This document shows, piece after piece, positions 11,461 to 22,327 of a stretch of 64,000 nt of DNA (its first letter is position 1; every line of letters begins with the position of its first letter). Made by a program: the position numbers and the translations under genes. The DNA comes from Chalara sp. BL73. Its lineage: Eukaryota > Ascomycota > Leotiomycetes > Helotiales. The DNA lies in NCBI GenBank assembly GCA_918026815.1, contig CAKJVC010000229.1, positions 62,001 to 126,000 on the forward strand. The letters run 5' to 3'. The notes under the pieces are model-generated. The model saw only the letters and a program-made list of their open reading frames with translations, ran no database searches and was not told the origin of the DNA.

Positions 11461-11803
11461 AGTATTAGATATGAAAGAAGTGTCACCTAGATTCATTTAG
11501 ACCGCTTGGATGCCTGCAGGAATGTACACTCGCGAACAAACTGTAAGATATGCCCAAGAAGGTTATGAACAGATGCACCAAAAGAACCCATCAGGCTTTG
11601 ATTTAGATACCGCCGGATACTATATTCATACAACACTCGTAGCGTGTCCCTTTGTTCCAAACAAAGGGTTTTCTTGGGGACGACGCCTTGTAATCAACCT
11701 TACCGATATGGAGGTTCAGAAGACGCTCCCGCCTAGAATCATTAAGTACAACACAGGAAGCTCCTTATTCCCAGTCGAGTTATGTGGCATGCAAAGGATG
11801 TAG
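11430..11803 (+). pseudogene. Possible gene relic, unknown family
   Basis: From the ATG at 11510 the frame encodes 97 residues with reasonable protein-like composition (YAQEGYEQMHQKNPSG, DTAGYYIHTTLVACPFV). The same frame stays protein-like upstream of a TAG at 11498-11500 (APGTPPAVLDMKEVSPRFI before the stop). This suggests either one exon of a small gene starting at 11510 or a longer gene broken by that stop. I recognise no domain. Low confidence; it may be a chance open frame. Confidence 0.25.
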
Positions 11804-12993
11804 TAGAACGTAATTACGAAGCCAGTCTAAAACTAAGCTTCATCCTGAACAACAATATCCGCGAGGCGCTTACCTGGCTATTATAGGCCATTTTGGATCT
11901 CTAAACATCGGCCAAGGAGATGAGCCTCATTCCGCTAGGTGTAAGTACCCATGTGGCATGACTGGAGCTGCCACCATAAGCCCTAGTTGTTTCGAGGTTG
12001 CGTATTATGGCTTGGGCATTAAGGTTGACGGATGAGCAAGCTTATTGATGGGAAAATGTGAGTTTCTGTTACCTTTACGCTAAACTTTTGCTACCTCTAG
12101 TAATCACGCTCTATACCGCATATTACAAAAATGGTTAACTAAAATTCCTTTAAGTGAAAGCCCTTATAAGTTATGAAGGACGGTAAAAGACGAGTAGAGA
12201 AGGAACGTGGGAGAGAGACGGCAGAGGGAGGTGGGTATATCGAGACCATGAGGACAGATTGCACAGAGAAGGCGGGAGAAGGTGAGAAAAGATAGGTGAC
12301 TCATAGTAGCCCTCAGAATGCTGCTGGCCAGCAGTTGATGAAGTCTGCAAGTTGAATATAGGTCCCGCTTAGGGAAGTAGGACAAAACAGAGAGGGCGAC
12401 GAAAAAATAAAAATAAAACAGACAAGATCATCGTTTCATTTCCACGATCATCACTTGCTAATCGATTAAAGATGTTCGCCATCAAGAGAGTTTATTGTAC
12501 TTCAAATATTCTAATCTACAAACTCCTCTAATCCAGTTATCTTGATCCAACCATATCAATTTGTTTTTAGGAGTTTACTCTTCGCTAGTCAAATCCGAAG
12601 TTTATTAATCACCTCCGGCCAGACTCAACATATCAGATCTCGAATCTTATTGGGTCCTCCTCTAAAGGAGCCTCATCTTTCGTCAGAAATAATGCTTCTT
12701 TTCTCTCAGTCACCTGAAAAATCTTCATTTTTAGCTATAAGCCATTCGGTACTCCTTCCTGCGAGACGAAACTCCAACTTGGTTTATGACGATGTGTTGG
12801 CGAGGCGCCTGTAGAGTTGCATTCAGGGAATATAAGACCAAATAATAACATCGGGGATAATAAACCACATCAGAGGATGATAATTGCCCATTCCTTGATC
12901 TTTAGTAGCAAGAGCGAAGTGACCTTGAGAAGTTTATATCCTGAATATCTGCCAGTACCAGACGGTCCTATCTATCAGGAAACAATGCAAGCG
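11804..12993. other. Intergenic, no gene seen
   Basis: Downstream side of the first AIG1-like GTPase gene. Open frames at 12542-12814 and 12817-13173 look like chance or antisense frames and were rejected. Nothing else recognised. Confidence 0.4.
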
Positions 12994-14467
12994 CTAGCTG
13001 CTAGCAGTGGCGCTACTAGCTATGGCGTTAGTATATGTCTCTTTTTTTGTTCTTTTTTCACACCACTCAAGGAATACATACCTGCTGCAATTGATCCGGA
13101 GATACCGCCAGCAGCGAGACCATTGGCCAACCCATTTCGTATGTTGCCTTTCTTGCCAAGGAACCGCTCATAAGCTGTCCGATAATCCTTCACTTCTTTG
13201 CGAGACGCATCCACGATTTCATCGAGATCCTTGAATTCTTGCTCTACTACATCCTCGTAATTCGGCGGCGAATCACTACCAGGCTTATACACTTTTTCTC
13301 CGTACCCTGAACGAAGTCGAATATCCTCACGCATCAACCGATTCGATTCCTCCAAGTCCTGCAGTTCTTCTTCTTTGGCGGCCAGTACTTCACGAAACCG
13401 CTTGTCCATCTCACGGATCCTCTCCTCGATAAGGTTCCGCTCTTTGGCGTGCATTTCTTCCATTGTCTGTTCTAAATCTCGCTTCTGTGCTTGCACTGAC
13501 TTGAGTTGTGCCTTGAGCTGTTGTTCAGCCGATTTTAGATGGGAAGTATATTCTCGGTTCTGGATCCGAAGTTTGTTCACCATTTCGTCTTTGAGCTCCT
13601 GTAACTCTCGTTGATGCTTTTCTGTCGCTTGGCGCAGCTCATTCCAGAGGATCACGCCGGCGCCTGTCTGTTCGAGAGATTTCCCTTCATCTACGAGTTC
13701 ACGCTGGACCCCCAAAGGCACTTGGGGTGATCTCTCACTGCTTTGAATGACGTGCGATACAATTCTTCGGGCGGACATCATCTCTTCAGCCATGGATCGA
13801 TTACCAGACTCCACATGACGCATTACAAAGGCACCTCGCCGAACGAATTCGCCAAAGAATTTCCTCTCATTCTTAAGCTGAGTTTCGCGATTCAAGAGAG
13901 CGGAAAGTTCACGAGAGCTTGGTGATGATGGCCACATAGTGGAAGCAATAACCATATTAGAATATGAAGACAGCCCGCACAGCGCGTGGAGTATTTCAAT
14001 ATTTCGCACGCCAGCTCCTCCCATACGATTGTCAGTGATACGGTGCAGGAGGATTATGCCATGTATTCTAACGCCGTTGGCGTAGGATGCGCTGAGATAG
14101 CTAGCCATGGTGTTTAAGATCTCCGTGGCGGATCTCGTGGTATCATCAAAACCTGGAGTGTCGATCAGGTAAATATGTTTTCCATTGTCCACATAATCGA
14201 AGATCGATACAGAATCTGTGCCTGCAGCAAAGTGAGTGAAAACTCAAAGGCGTTTGATATCAGATCCATACATGAGTATAGGTCGTGCCCCACTACGACT
14301 TCTTCGCCCGTACACCTGCTCACGAAAGTACTCTTCCCGGACCCCGTTATGCCTAGGACGAGAACGAAACTATCATTCTGATCAGGCTCTCTCAAGCCTG
14401 TAAATGTAGAGAACTTCCGTAATTCTTCGTCAAGTTGGACGCTTGCAATATCGGGATCGTCCATCAT
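12994..14467 (-). CDS. AIG1/GIMAP-like coiled-coil GTPase, copy A
   Basis: Three exons, introns 14222-14271 (50 nt) and 13020-13081 (62 nt, donor GTATGT, branch TACTAAC, acceptor CATAG), 453 aa. The P-loop is GITGSGKST near residue 37-45, followed by SCTDSVSIFDYV across the splice (switch I region) and the G3 motif YLIDTPGFDDT. The G4-like position reads IASTMWPSS, lacking the Asp of the TMWD seen in copy B. A long Glu/Lys/Arg-rich coiled coil follows (HQRELQELKDEMVNKLRI onward), then a Gly/Ala segment (NGLANGLAAGGISGSIAA) and a short Ser/Ala tail. Unspliced reading would instead give a false basic C-terminus. AIG1-type GTPases act in immunity in plants and vertebrates; the role in fungi is unknown. 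It faces copy B head to head, with about 370 bp between starts. Confidence 0.85.
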
Positions 14468-14836
14468 TATGGAAACAAATCTCGGCGTACTTGTAGCTAT
14501 TTTATCGTCGAGGGTTGTATTATATTCTCAGACGCAAGAGCAGGGGCAAGCCTACGATTTATGAATCAAGTGGTTGAGACAAACCTACTTAAACATCCAG
14601 ATATAACCTCTAATCATGTCAAATATTGGGGACGAAAGACACCTGAAGTGAGGCTCCTTGCGGCGCGAGGCCACTTTTCAGCCTACTGGTTACACAATGC
14701 CCCTGAACGTGATCGCTCCCTCGAATATAAGCGCCAGCCTTACCCACTCTCTCTCATGCTGTTAGGATGATTAAGACTTAACTTTCTACCTTTATACAGA
14801 TCAGCCCTATTATTGGATTCTATATCTTGTTAGACG
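14468..14836. promoter_or_regulatory. Divergent promoter of GTPase pair
   Basis: This 369-bp interval separates the ATGs of two head-to-head AIG1-like genes and must contain both promoters and 5' UTRs. I see no distinctive operator. Shared control of the pair is an inference from the arrangement. Confidence 0.55.
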
Positions 14837-16620
14837 ATGCCGTCAATATTTAGCAAGGTAAAAGGTAGGTTTTCATGCGGTCATCTTCAAGCTCAAATTC
14901 GAGAGGGAAAGCTAATTATGTCGTTGTAGCTGTCTGGTCAGGCAAAGAGCGACGATCTTTGCCGCATAACTCATCAGTACAGGATGCTTCAACAGCAGCT
15001 GCTTTCCGCGCAGGTCGAAGTCCGCGACCAAATGACGTGTTTATTGCGCTGATGAGCGTTACTAGATCTGGAAAATCCTCCTTTATACAATTATGCTCGG
15101 GCAAACCCGTGAAGATTAGCCATGATCTGAATTCATGTAGGCTACTGAATAAAGTACACCGTCTGCTACTTAAGGATATTGACGAGGATCAATAGGTACC
15201 TCTGTAGTAGATGTGTACGAGTACGATCAAACGTCTGAACGTACAATCTATTTAATTGATACCCCTGGATTTGATGACACGAATAAAACCGATACTGAGG
15301 TTCTTCGTGAAATTGCAGCCTGGCTAGTCACTTCATATAGGAGCAAAGTGCTGCTTAACGGAATTATTTACCTCCATCGCATCAGTGATGGAAGGATGCG
15401 CGGCTCAGCGAGACGAAACCTTTTGATGTTCAGGCAATTATGTGGACCAGATGCTCTGAAAAGAGTGATCTTGGCGACAACAATGTGGGATAAGACAGAA
15501 ATCGAGAAAGCTAAATCACGCGAGCAACAACTTATCGATGACGATAATTTTTGGGGGTTGATGATTGCGAAGGGCAGCAGTGTTCGACGACATTACAATA
15601 CAACCGAAAGCGCCCACAATATCGTCCATGAGCTAGCTGGTGATGGTAAGCAAGTCACACTCAGCCTCCAAGATGAAATGGTCAATAAAAAGAAGGGCCT
15701 CGATCAGACTTCGGCTGGCCAGGAACTGGATCGCGAACTAGCAGTTGAGAAAGCCAGAGCAGTGGCCGAGCGCAAGGCTCTTAATCAGGAGTGGGAAAAG
15801 GCTATGCAGACGCGTAATCAGCAAGCCGCCGAAGAAATAAAGGACTTACAGGATGACTATGCACGGCAAATTGAGAAGTTAGAGCGTGATCAGCGCAAGC
15901 TTCATATCAGCCAGGAGAAGCTTCACAAGGATCGGATGCGCCAGCTAGAAAAGTTGATCAAGGATCGAGACGCTGAGTATGCTGCCGAAATGAGAAAAAG
16001 AGATGAAGAGAGAGTAGCACTAGAGCGGGAGAAGATCACACTTGCGAAGGAGAAGAAGGAGAAGGAGAAGGAGCGCAGGCTACAGGAAGAACGCCATAGG
16101 CACCAGCTCGAAGAAGAGCGAGAAAAAGCCCGGATCGAGAGACAAAGGAGGGAAGAGGAACAGGTCAAGTTGCGGGAGGAACGGCGTCAAGCTGCCCGTG
16201 ATAGAGAAAGGAGGGAAGAGGAAGAGCGTTGTCAAGCTGCCCGTGACAGGGAACGGAAAGAAGAAGAGCGTCAGCAAGCTGCTCGGGAAATGCAGAGGAG
16301 GGAAGAGGAAGCATATGCGATAAAGGTTGAGCGACAACAGGCCTACTGGAGAGAAATGAACAATCAAAATCAACAATATTACAACTCCGGGATGTATGGT
16401 AACACGTACGGCACCGCAGTAGCCGCAGCCTGGGGCAGCCCGTACAACTTCAGCTTTAGCTCGGTATCGCCAGCATACACACAGGGCTCATCGTCATCAA
16501 GCGTCGCATATGCCTATAGTTGTAAGAGAAGTGGACGCCATCCCCTAGAAACTTCGTATCTACTAACATTATGTCACAGCCGGAGGCGGAGGTAGCCGCT
16601 CATACGCCAGGGCTGCGTGA
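14837..16620 (+). CDS. AIG1/GIMAP-like coiled-coil GTPase, copy B
   Basis: Four exons, 533 aa. First exon MPSIFSKVK, then introns 14865-14929 (branch GCTAATTAT), 15137-15195 and 16522-16579 (branch CTACTAAC). The P-loop is altered: SVTRSGKSS in place of GxTGxGKSx, so the first Gly is Ser, though GKS remains. G3 is YLIDTPGFDDT and the G4-like motif is ATTMWDKTE. A very long charged coiled coil (about 200-430) follows, then a Tyr/Asn/Ser-rich stretch. After the last intron the frame gives a Gly-rich SGGGGSRSYARAA and stops at 16618. The next frame at once reads a cysteine array (CVNCINCSNCVDC, 16614-16697), so the tail looks lost by a one-base frameshift. A later ATG at 14875 is the alternative start if exon 1 is wrong. 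Confidence 0.82.
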
Positions 16621-16697
16621 ACTGCATAAACTGCTCCAATTGCGTTGACTGTTCGGGCCTTGTGAATGCAAGTAATCAGATAGGAGTCCATCGGTGA
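16614..16697 (+). pseudogene. Out-of-frame cysteine-rich tail
   Basis: In the +1 frame relative to the end of copy B, CVNCINCSNCVDCSGLVNA and a few more residues run to TGA at 16695-16697. Five cysteines spaced C-x2-C are unlikely by chance and suit a metal-binding tail. One extra base near 16612 would join it to the preceding Gly-rich segment. It is best read as the original C-terminus, now cut off, or a sequencing indel. Confidence 0.6.
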
Positions 16698-17638
16698 AGG
16701 TACCCGCATGAAAGATACAATAACGAATCTATACAACAACACAGTAATCATTGATACCAATTAGTTGCACCAAAGTAAATAAGCTTTTACCAATCTCTCT
16801 CAGGCTGCTAAGGCTGCTAAGGCATCGAGCTAGCACCATCGCTACCTTAATTCGAATGTAGAGGCGGTAATTTGCAAGCAGATATTAGTTAGAAGCCTAA
16901 AACTTAAGACTCGACGCTACTTCGTTATGAGAACGCAACTTGAACTGCTTATTTTTCGAAACACTTTGTATCGAGTCGTATCAGCCCGTCTCATTCTTAG
17001 CGCAACATGACCCGTGATCACCCTCACGCGTAGTGGTGCAATACAACGTCGATGATAATTCCTCCTTAAAAAACAAAGTATTGCACAAGGCAAGCGCGAG
17101 CTATTGAAATCGCAGGACTTACAAGGAGCCATGGTATATCTTGTTCAAATGCAGAGAACGAAGGAAAAAGTGAGAGGTGGAGAAAATAATCGAATTTATC
17201 AATATCATACGCTCCCAATGGCAAAAGTTCCTTCCATACCCAACGCTTGCTATGCTTCCCAGATATCTCTCCCAATCCCGTCGTTGAAACCCAATTCAGA
17301 TAAAAAATACAAAAATACAGTATCGTCTTGCTCATTCCCTCGATAAATCAAACTCGCAAAGCAAGTAAAGAATAGAAGTATATATGTTGCTCGTGCGCTA
17401 CAAGGGAATAAACATAGAAAACAGCCTAGCCTCCTCGTGCTTGTGGAGACCACAGCCTATTCACGTCACTCCATAGTAAGGTTTGGAGTTCAGACCAGCT
17501 TCGGGCACTGAACGGCAACTTCCTTCAGTAGATTTAACCGGCCCGACCCGGCTAAGGGACTCCTACCCAGCCGAGTCATTGTTGGGCGACTTTTGCAATT
17601 ACCACGGAAGCCCTTCATTACTAAACGTCACCCTTCGC
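16698..17638. other. Intergenic, no gene seen
   Basis: Spacer between GTPase copy B and the FSH1-type hydrolase. Open frames are short and not protein-like. It should include the hydrolase promoter. Confidence 0.45.
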
Positions 17639-18603
17639 ATGCTCTCCAGAATACTCCCTTCATCTTCCCGTCTTGTACCACGATCCTTCCGTCCTTCAGT
17701 ACGCCTATATCCGCCCTTCTCAAGCCCCCACATGGCACAAACCAATGGCGTAAGCAAGGTGCCAGAACCGCAAAAGCTCAAGATTCTAATGCTGCACGGC
17801 ACGTCGTCACCACTAAATCCTGGTTGTCCTCGCAGTGAATATACGCTGATGCAACAACAGGCTACACACAATCCGGCCCGCTCTTTCACGCGAAAACCCG
17901 CTCCCTCGAAAAACTTCTAATCAAAACTCTCAAACCTCTGGTGCCCATACTCTCCTACCCCACAGCGCCAATACGTCTGCTCCCCGCCGACATCCCCGGG
18001 TACGTCGGCGAGGAAAGCAATGAGACGGATGCGTGGGGCTGGTGGAAGCGGGAGACGGGCGGCGACAAATACCTTGGTCTAGAAGAAGGTCTTGATAAAA
18101 TCGGCGATGCGATACGAGAGATGGGGGGCATAGATGGAGTGGTTGGATTCTCGCAGGGCGGGGCGGCGGCGGGATTCGTCGCGGCATTACTGCAGCCTGG
18201 ACGACGGGAGGCGTTTGAGAAGCAGGCAGAGAAGAATAGAGACGTTTTTCCGTTTCCGAAGTCTTGGGTGGATTTACCAGCGCTGCATCCAGAGGGATTG
18301 AAGTTTGCAGTCATGTATAGCGGGTTCGCAACGCCGAATGTTTTGTATAAGCCGTTCTATCAGCCGAAGATAAATTGCGAGACGTTGCATTTTATTGGGA
18401 GTTTGGATAGCGTGGTGGAAGAAAACCGAAGTCTTGCGCTGGCAAATGGATGTGAGGATGGGAAGGTGGTACATCATCCGGGTGGTCATTTTGTGCCTGT
18501 AGGAAAGGAGATGGGAGGCGTGCTGGTTGGATTCCTGAGGGACTGCCTTGCGGAGAAGAAAGAAGAGGAAGAGAGCGTGGAAGATATGGACGTACCTTTC
18601 TAA
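17639..18603 (+). CDS. FSH1-family serine hydrolase
   Basis: α/β-hydrolase of the fungal FSH1 (DUF341) family. Two exons flank a 62-nt intron, 17799-17860. The core opens KILMLHGYTQSGPLFHAKT (oxyanion region) after the join. The nucleophile elbow is GFSQGG, the likely acid is Asp in GSLDSVV and the likely His is in HPGGHFVP, giving a complete triad. The only donor that keeps the HGYTQSG motif is GC (GCACGT), so this appears to be a GC-AG intron. Two starts are possible: 17639 adds an Arg/Ser-rich leader (MLSRILPSSSRLVPRSF) like a mitochondrial presequence, and 17732 (MAQTNG) gives the usual cytosolic form. The acidic end EEEESVEDMD is ordinary. Substrate unknown. Confidence 0.88.
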
Positions 18604-18826
18604 TGAGGGCTTCGATCATTATACGACATGATGGAAAAGATGATTAGAGTCAACACGATCCTGGCAATTTGATGCATTACTGGAGTTGGAAACTAGATAG
18701 ATACCAAGATAGATGATTACGTGATAAAGATGCACTTGGGAAATAGATAGAAATTCAGCATGTAATATTAGCTGAGAGATCTAGAATCTAGACTATTATA
18801 CAGCGCACAATCTCTTATCATAACAC

Positions 18827-20442
18827 TCAAGCCTTCGCGGTCTTCTTCGAGACTTTCGCGGGTTGAATTCGAGCCATCATCTCCTCCTTGGTGATCAAAT
18901 GATCGATACGCTCCAATAAGCCCAACAAGCTCTTCATGTTTCCACTCCATTCATTAAGAACATCATCTGCATCCCTTGGTTTGGCAAAATTCACAATCCT
19001 TGCTGGTCGATCAATCTTTGCATAGACGGTTTTGGCTGTGACCAACTCGCTGATATATTTCTCTGTCTCATCTTCTGTCAAGTCGAGCAATTGGGTGAGG
19101 CGCGGCATCTGAATACGGGTGTAGTACTTTGCAACAACGCGGACATTGTGCTCGATGACGCGTTTGCGGAGATCATCCCAGCGCTTATTGGCCTTGGGAT
19201 CTGCGGATTGACCGGGCGTAGCATCAAACACGTCGGTGCCAGTAAGATGTGGTCCAAATATCTTTGATACTTCAGGCCATCGCATGAGCTCATGGATGGT
19301 GAAGAGCTTCAGAAGTTGAGCGTCAAGAGGTACTTGGGAATTCCTGGTGTCTTTTTGAATTCGGTGAAGAAGATCTGATTGTTCGTTGTCGTAAGGGGCG
19401 AGGATGACATAGTAGATGATTCGTTGGAGGGACTAGGGATGTGAGCTTGATAAAATAAGAAATGATGGGTAACATACTGCATGAAGCTTCTGAGGATCTT
19501 CCTCAACAGCCTCAGTATCCAGGACCTGCCGATAATGCTTGCATGCATCCAAATATTTGTCATCGTGCTTCGCCAGTGTAATCTGTTGTTCGTAGTATTT
19601 CAACTTTAGATCTGTCACATCGTCCTCAACAGGTTCTGGAATATCCTCGCCTTTCTCTCTCTTTTTTTCTCGGTCTTTCTTCTCCTTCTCTAACTGCTCT
19701 GGTGTCTTCTTGGGCTTTCTTGACAGATATTTTGTGCTGATTTTCCGGCTGAGAATACCTGCTTGCGTCCAATCACCAGTCTCTATACACAGCGCCACTT
19801 GTGCCAATATGAACTCCGTCTTCTCTCTTCTCTCCATAGACCCAAAAGTCTCAACTTGCAGCTCGCACAAGATATCGGTAGCTGCCTTGAGATCTCCTTG
19901 TTCTTTCTTGATGTCCGACAGAATCTTGGTAACACGAGCTCTCTCAACTTCCACGAAGATCTTGCCTTCTGTCACTGTCCGAAGTGTTTCGATCGCTGTT
20001 AATTTGGTCTCTAGACTTGGTGCTGAGTCTAAGAATCCCATCACTGTCTGAACCATCTTCGTTATAGCCTGTTTAAGCTGGCCATGTTTCTTGGAGAGTA
20101 ATATGACTTGCTCGTTGAGCAGACTCCAATCGCCAGAATCTTTGCTGATTGTGACTAGCGCGATGAGGACTCGAGATGTTGATGCCAGATCCGATGCCTA
20201 CGAGAGTGATTAGGAAAATTCGCACGGTCATCATACTGGCTTACCTGTCTGGTTTGCTTCTCTAAGATTGTGAGCTTCTCGATAGCACTCTGAACGTTTG
20301 TCTAGAGAACAATGAATTAGCAGGCTCCTGTATTCAATCTTTTGACCGAGCCTACCTTTGCCAGCTCTTCGGCTTCAGGAAGCTGTTTGTCAACATCCTT
20401 GGAGAAGTCCTTGTCAGGCTTGAGAATCTGTCCCTCAGACAT
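18827..20442 (-). CDS. RPN5: 26S proteasome regulatory subunit Rpn5
   Basis: PCI-domain lid subunit of the 19S regulatory particle (human PSMD12), needed for lid assembly. Introns at 20302-20355, 20198-20244 and 19433-19477 leave 489 aa, the normal size. The start MSEGQILKPDKDFSKDVDKQ is at 20442. Helical-repeat sequence fills the N-terminal two-thirds (ETLRTVTEGKIFVEVERARVT, DLKAATDILCELQVETFGSM), interrupted by a charged Lys/Glu loop (KEKKDREKKREKGEDIPEP). The C-terminal PCI/winged-helix region (RVIEHNVRVVAKYY, LLDLTEDETEKYISELV, YAKIDRPARIVNF) is complete. It converges with the FSH1-type gene, the stops lying 223 bp apart. Single essential gene in yeast; nothing here suggests a defect. Confidence 0.95.
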
Positions 20443-21182
20443 GATTGCGATTTTCAAGATTCAGGTTTGGAGGGCTCGATGAGGAGAATAACAGCAGCGT
20501 AGCAGGACTAGGTATCGACGATAAGAGACAAGGCGGGCAGAATTGCTTGTCAATGTTGATACAAGGCTGGATATTGAGGTTCGGATTTAGGTTGAGGTTT
20601 GACGCGGCAACTTTGGAGCTCCATCCGCGATCTTGGTCACCGTAGTTCTTGGCAGCCTTCCTCAGCCAACATCAATGATCAATCTACCACTCCACAAAGC
20701 TGTCGTACTTGAAAATTTTGTGAGTCAGATTCTGATTTGTACATCATTACTAGATATAATGAAAGATACGATTCATTGTGGAATGAAATGCATAAACTGT
20801 CTGATGACTCGAGCTTGAGCGTTCTTGGAATCTTCAAGTTAGGACTGGATACCCATTGTTGGAAATATCTCTACTTACAGATGCCGTTAACAATAGACGA
20901 CCTTTCTGGGACCAGGTGAAAGTCATACTCCGTGTTTTGAATCTTTAGTTACATATGGCACAAAATAAGCCTTGGAACAATAAGTAATGAGAACCAAGCC
21001 TGCTCTGCTCCGCATTATTCATTCAAGTCCAATGTCGTGATACCATGCCCCAAGTATGGCAAAATCACATTTCTACATCTCGTATAACCATCACCTAGAA
21101 TACATTGCCTTGAAACACCCCAGCACAATCCATTCCAAGTCCCTTCACCATTATTTTACCGTATCTCTTGCCTCCAGAACAA
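20443..21182. other. Rpn5 promoter and spacer
   Basis: Divergent interval between Rpn5 and the small tail-anchored protein. I looked for a proteasome PACE-like element and did not see a clear one. No gene recognised. Confidence 0.4.
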
Positions 21183-21481
21183 TGCAGCCTACTCTCAAAT
21201 ACGGTACTTTCGCACACCGAGACACAGCCTCGGATTCTTCCTCCGATGATACGATATTTCATCCGAGCGGACGCTTGTATGACGAACTTCTTGCCGAAGA
21301 GCGAGCCCATCAAAAGCCGGAGTTGCAGGAGGTCGAGCAGCAGCAGCAGCAGCAGCAGGAGAGGCAGAGACAGAAATCATGGAGGAGACTGTGGAAAGTA
21401 CTGTGGTCATGTGTGATACCCGCTCTCCTCTGGACAGTGGCGTTAGTTGGGATCATATACGTACATCCTATAGTAATCTAA
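21183..21481 (+). CDS. Small tail-anchored protein with polyQ
   Basis: Single-exon frame of 99 aa from an ATG in good context (AACAATGCA). The N-half is polar and Ser/Asp-rich, the middle a Glu/Gln stretch with seven consecutive Gln encoded by a CAG run (about 21338-21358), then a basic patch (RQRQKSWRRLWKVLW) and a hydrophobic end (VIPALLWTVALVGIIYVHP), which suggests a single C-terminal membrane anchor with cytosolic N-terminus. The frame is open further upstream to 21056, but that part has poor composition. No family recognised, and its reality rests on the ordered layout alone. Confidence 0.5.
21336..21358 (+). repeat. CAG trinucleotide run
   Basis: About seven consecutive CAG codons within the small tail-anchored protein gene, encoding polyglutamine. 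Such runs vary between strains. Confidence 0.75.
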
Positions 21482-22327
21482 GGCAGGAAAGATAGGCGGT
21501 TGAAAGGTGGAATGCTGTTGGTAGTAAACGATGGTGGCATATTGTCTACGAATTGTGGAGATGAGTTTAGCACATGGACGCATTCTGGTATTAAGTTGAG
21601 AGAAAACGCTATGGACATAAGCACCTGAAGAGACTTCCTACTGGAAGCAGGCGATGTTAATGAGAAGGGAATAACGGGCTTCATATTTGCAATAGCAAAC
21701 GCAGCGCAATTTATGGACTTGTAAGATCCAGTGTTAACATATTTCCAATGGGCTATACTTTGAAAAATCAGTTTGATTTCAGCCTATCAAAATATTACAG
21801 ATAGCAGCTTCCTTAAGTTCATACAAGAAATTTAGTCTATTATTTTTGGCGGGAGGAGGGTATATAGGCGAACCTGCCCACTCTGTAGAATGAGTGGAAT
21901 CATTCTGAGACATGATGCACAAATGGTAGTATTTTTTCTTCAATCATATGTCTTTAGCACAGAGCGCAAGTGTTACAGCGAGTGTCGCTTGGTCACCAGT
22001 CCGCTCGAAAATAGCATAAGTTTGAGACAATTTACATCACAAGTTGAAGATGAGAGAATGGGGAGTATGGACGACCACTTGATTTAAGTAATCTCGTCTC
22101 ATGCACATATTTCTGCGCTTTATAATACATTCAATCTCCAACCATCAGCTCATCCTCCCATCAAAAAGGTATATGTCCTTGAATGCATCCCGTTCGCCAT
22201 GCCCAAATAGCAAAACATATCGACCAATGGAGATATACGCTCACAAAGCAATAGCTATGTGGTTGCCTATAGAGAAAAGGAAAGATTATGTACAACTCTT
22301 CGCTCTTTCGTTCACCGACCTTAGGAT
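21482..22327. other. Intergenic, no gene seen
   Basis: Spacer between convergent genes. Short open frames at 21890-22087 and 22101-22331 were judged chance frames. Confidence 0.45.

Noticed and set aside
13375..14381. Several plus-strand open frames across GTPase copy A
   Set aside because: Antisense shadows of the coiled-coil and P-loop exons; Ser/Arg/Cys-rich composition typical of antisense of GAA/GAG-rich DNA.
16042..16376. Arg-rich plus-strand frame and Phe/Leu/Ser-rich minus-strand frame in copy B
   Set aside because: Shadows of the Glu/Arg-rich coiled coil, not genes.
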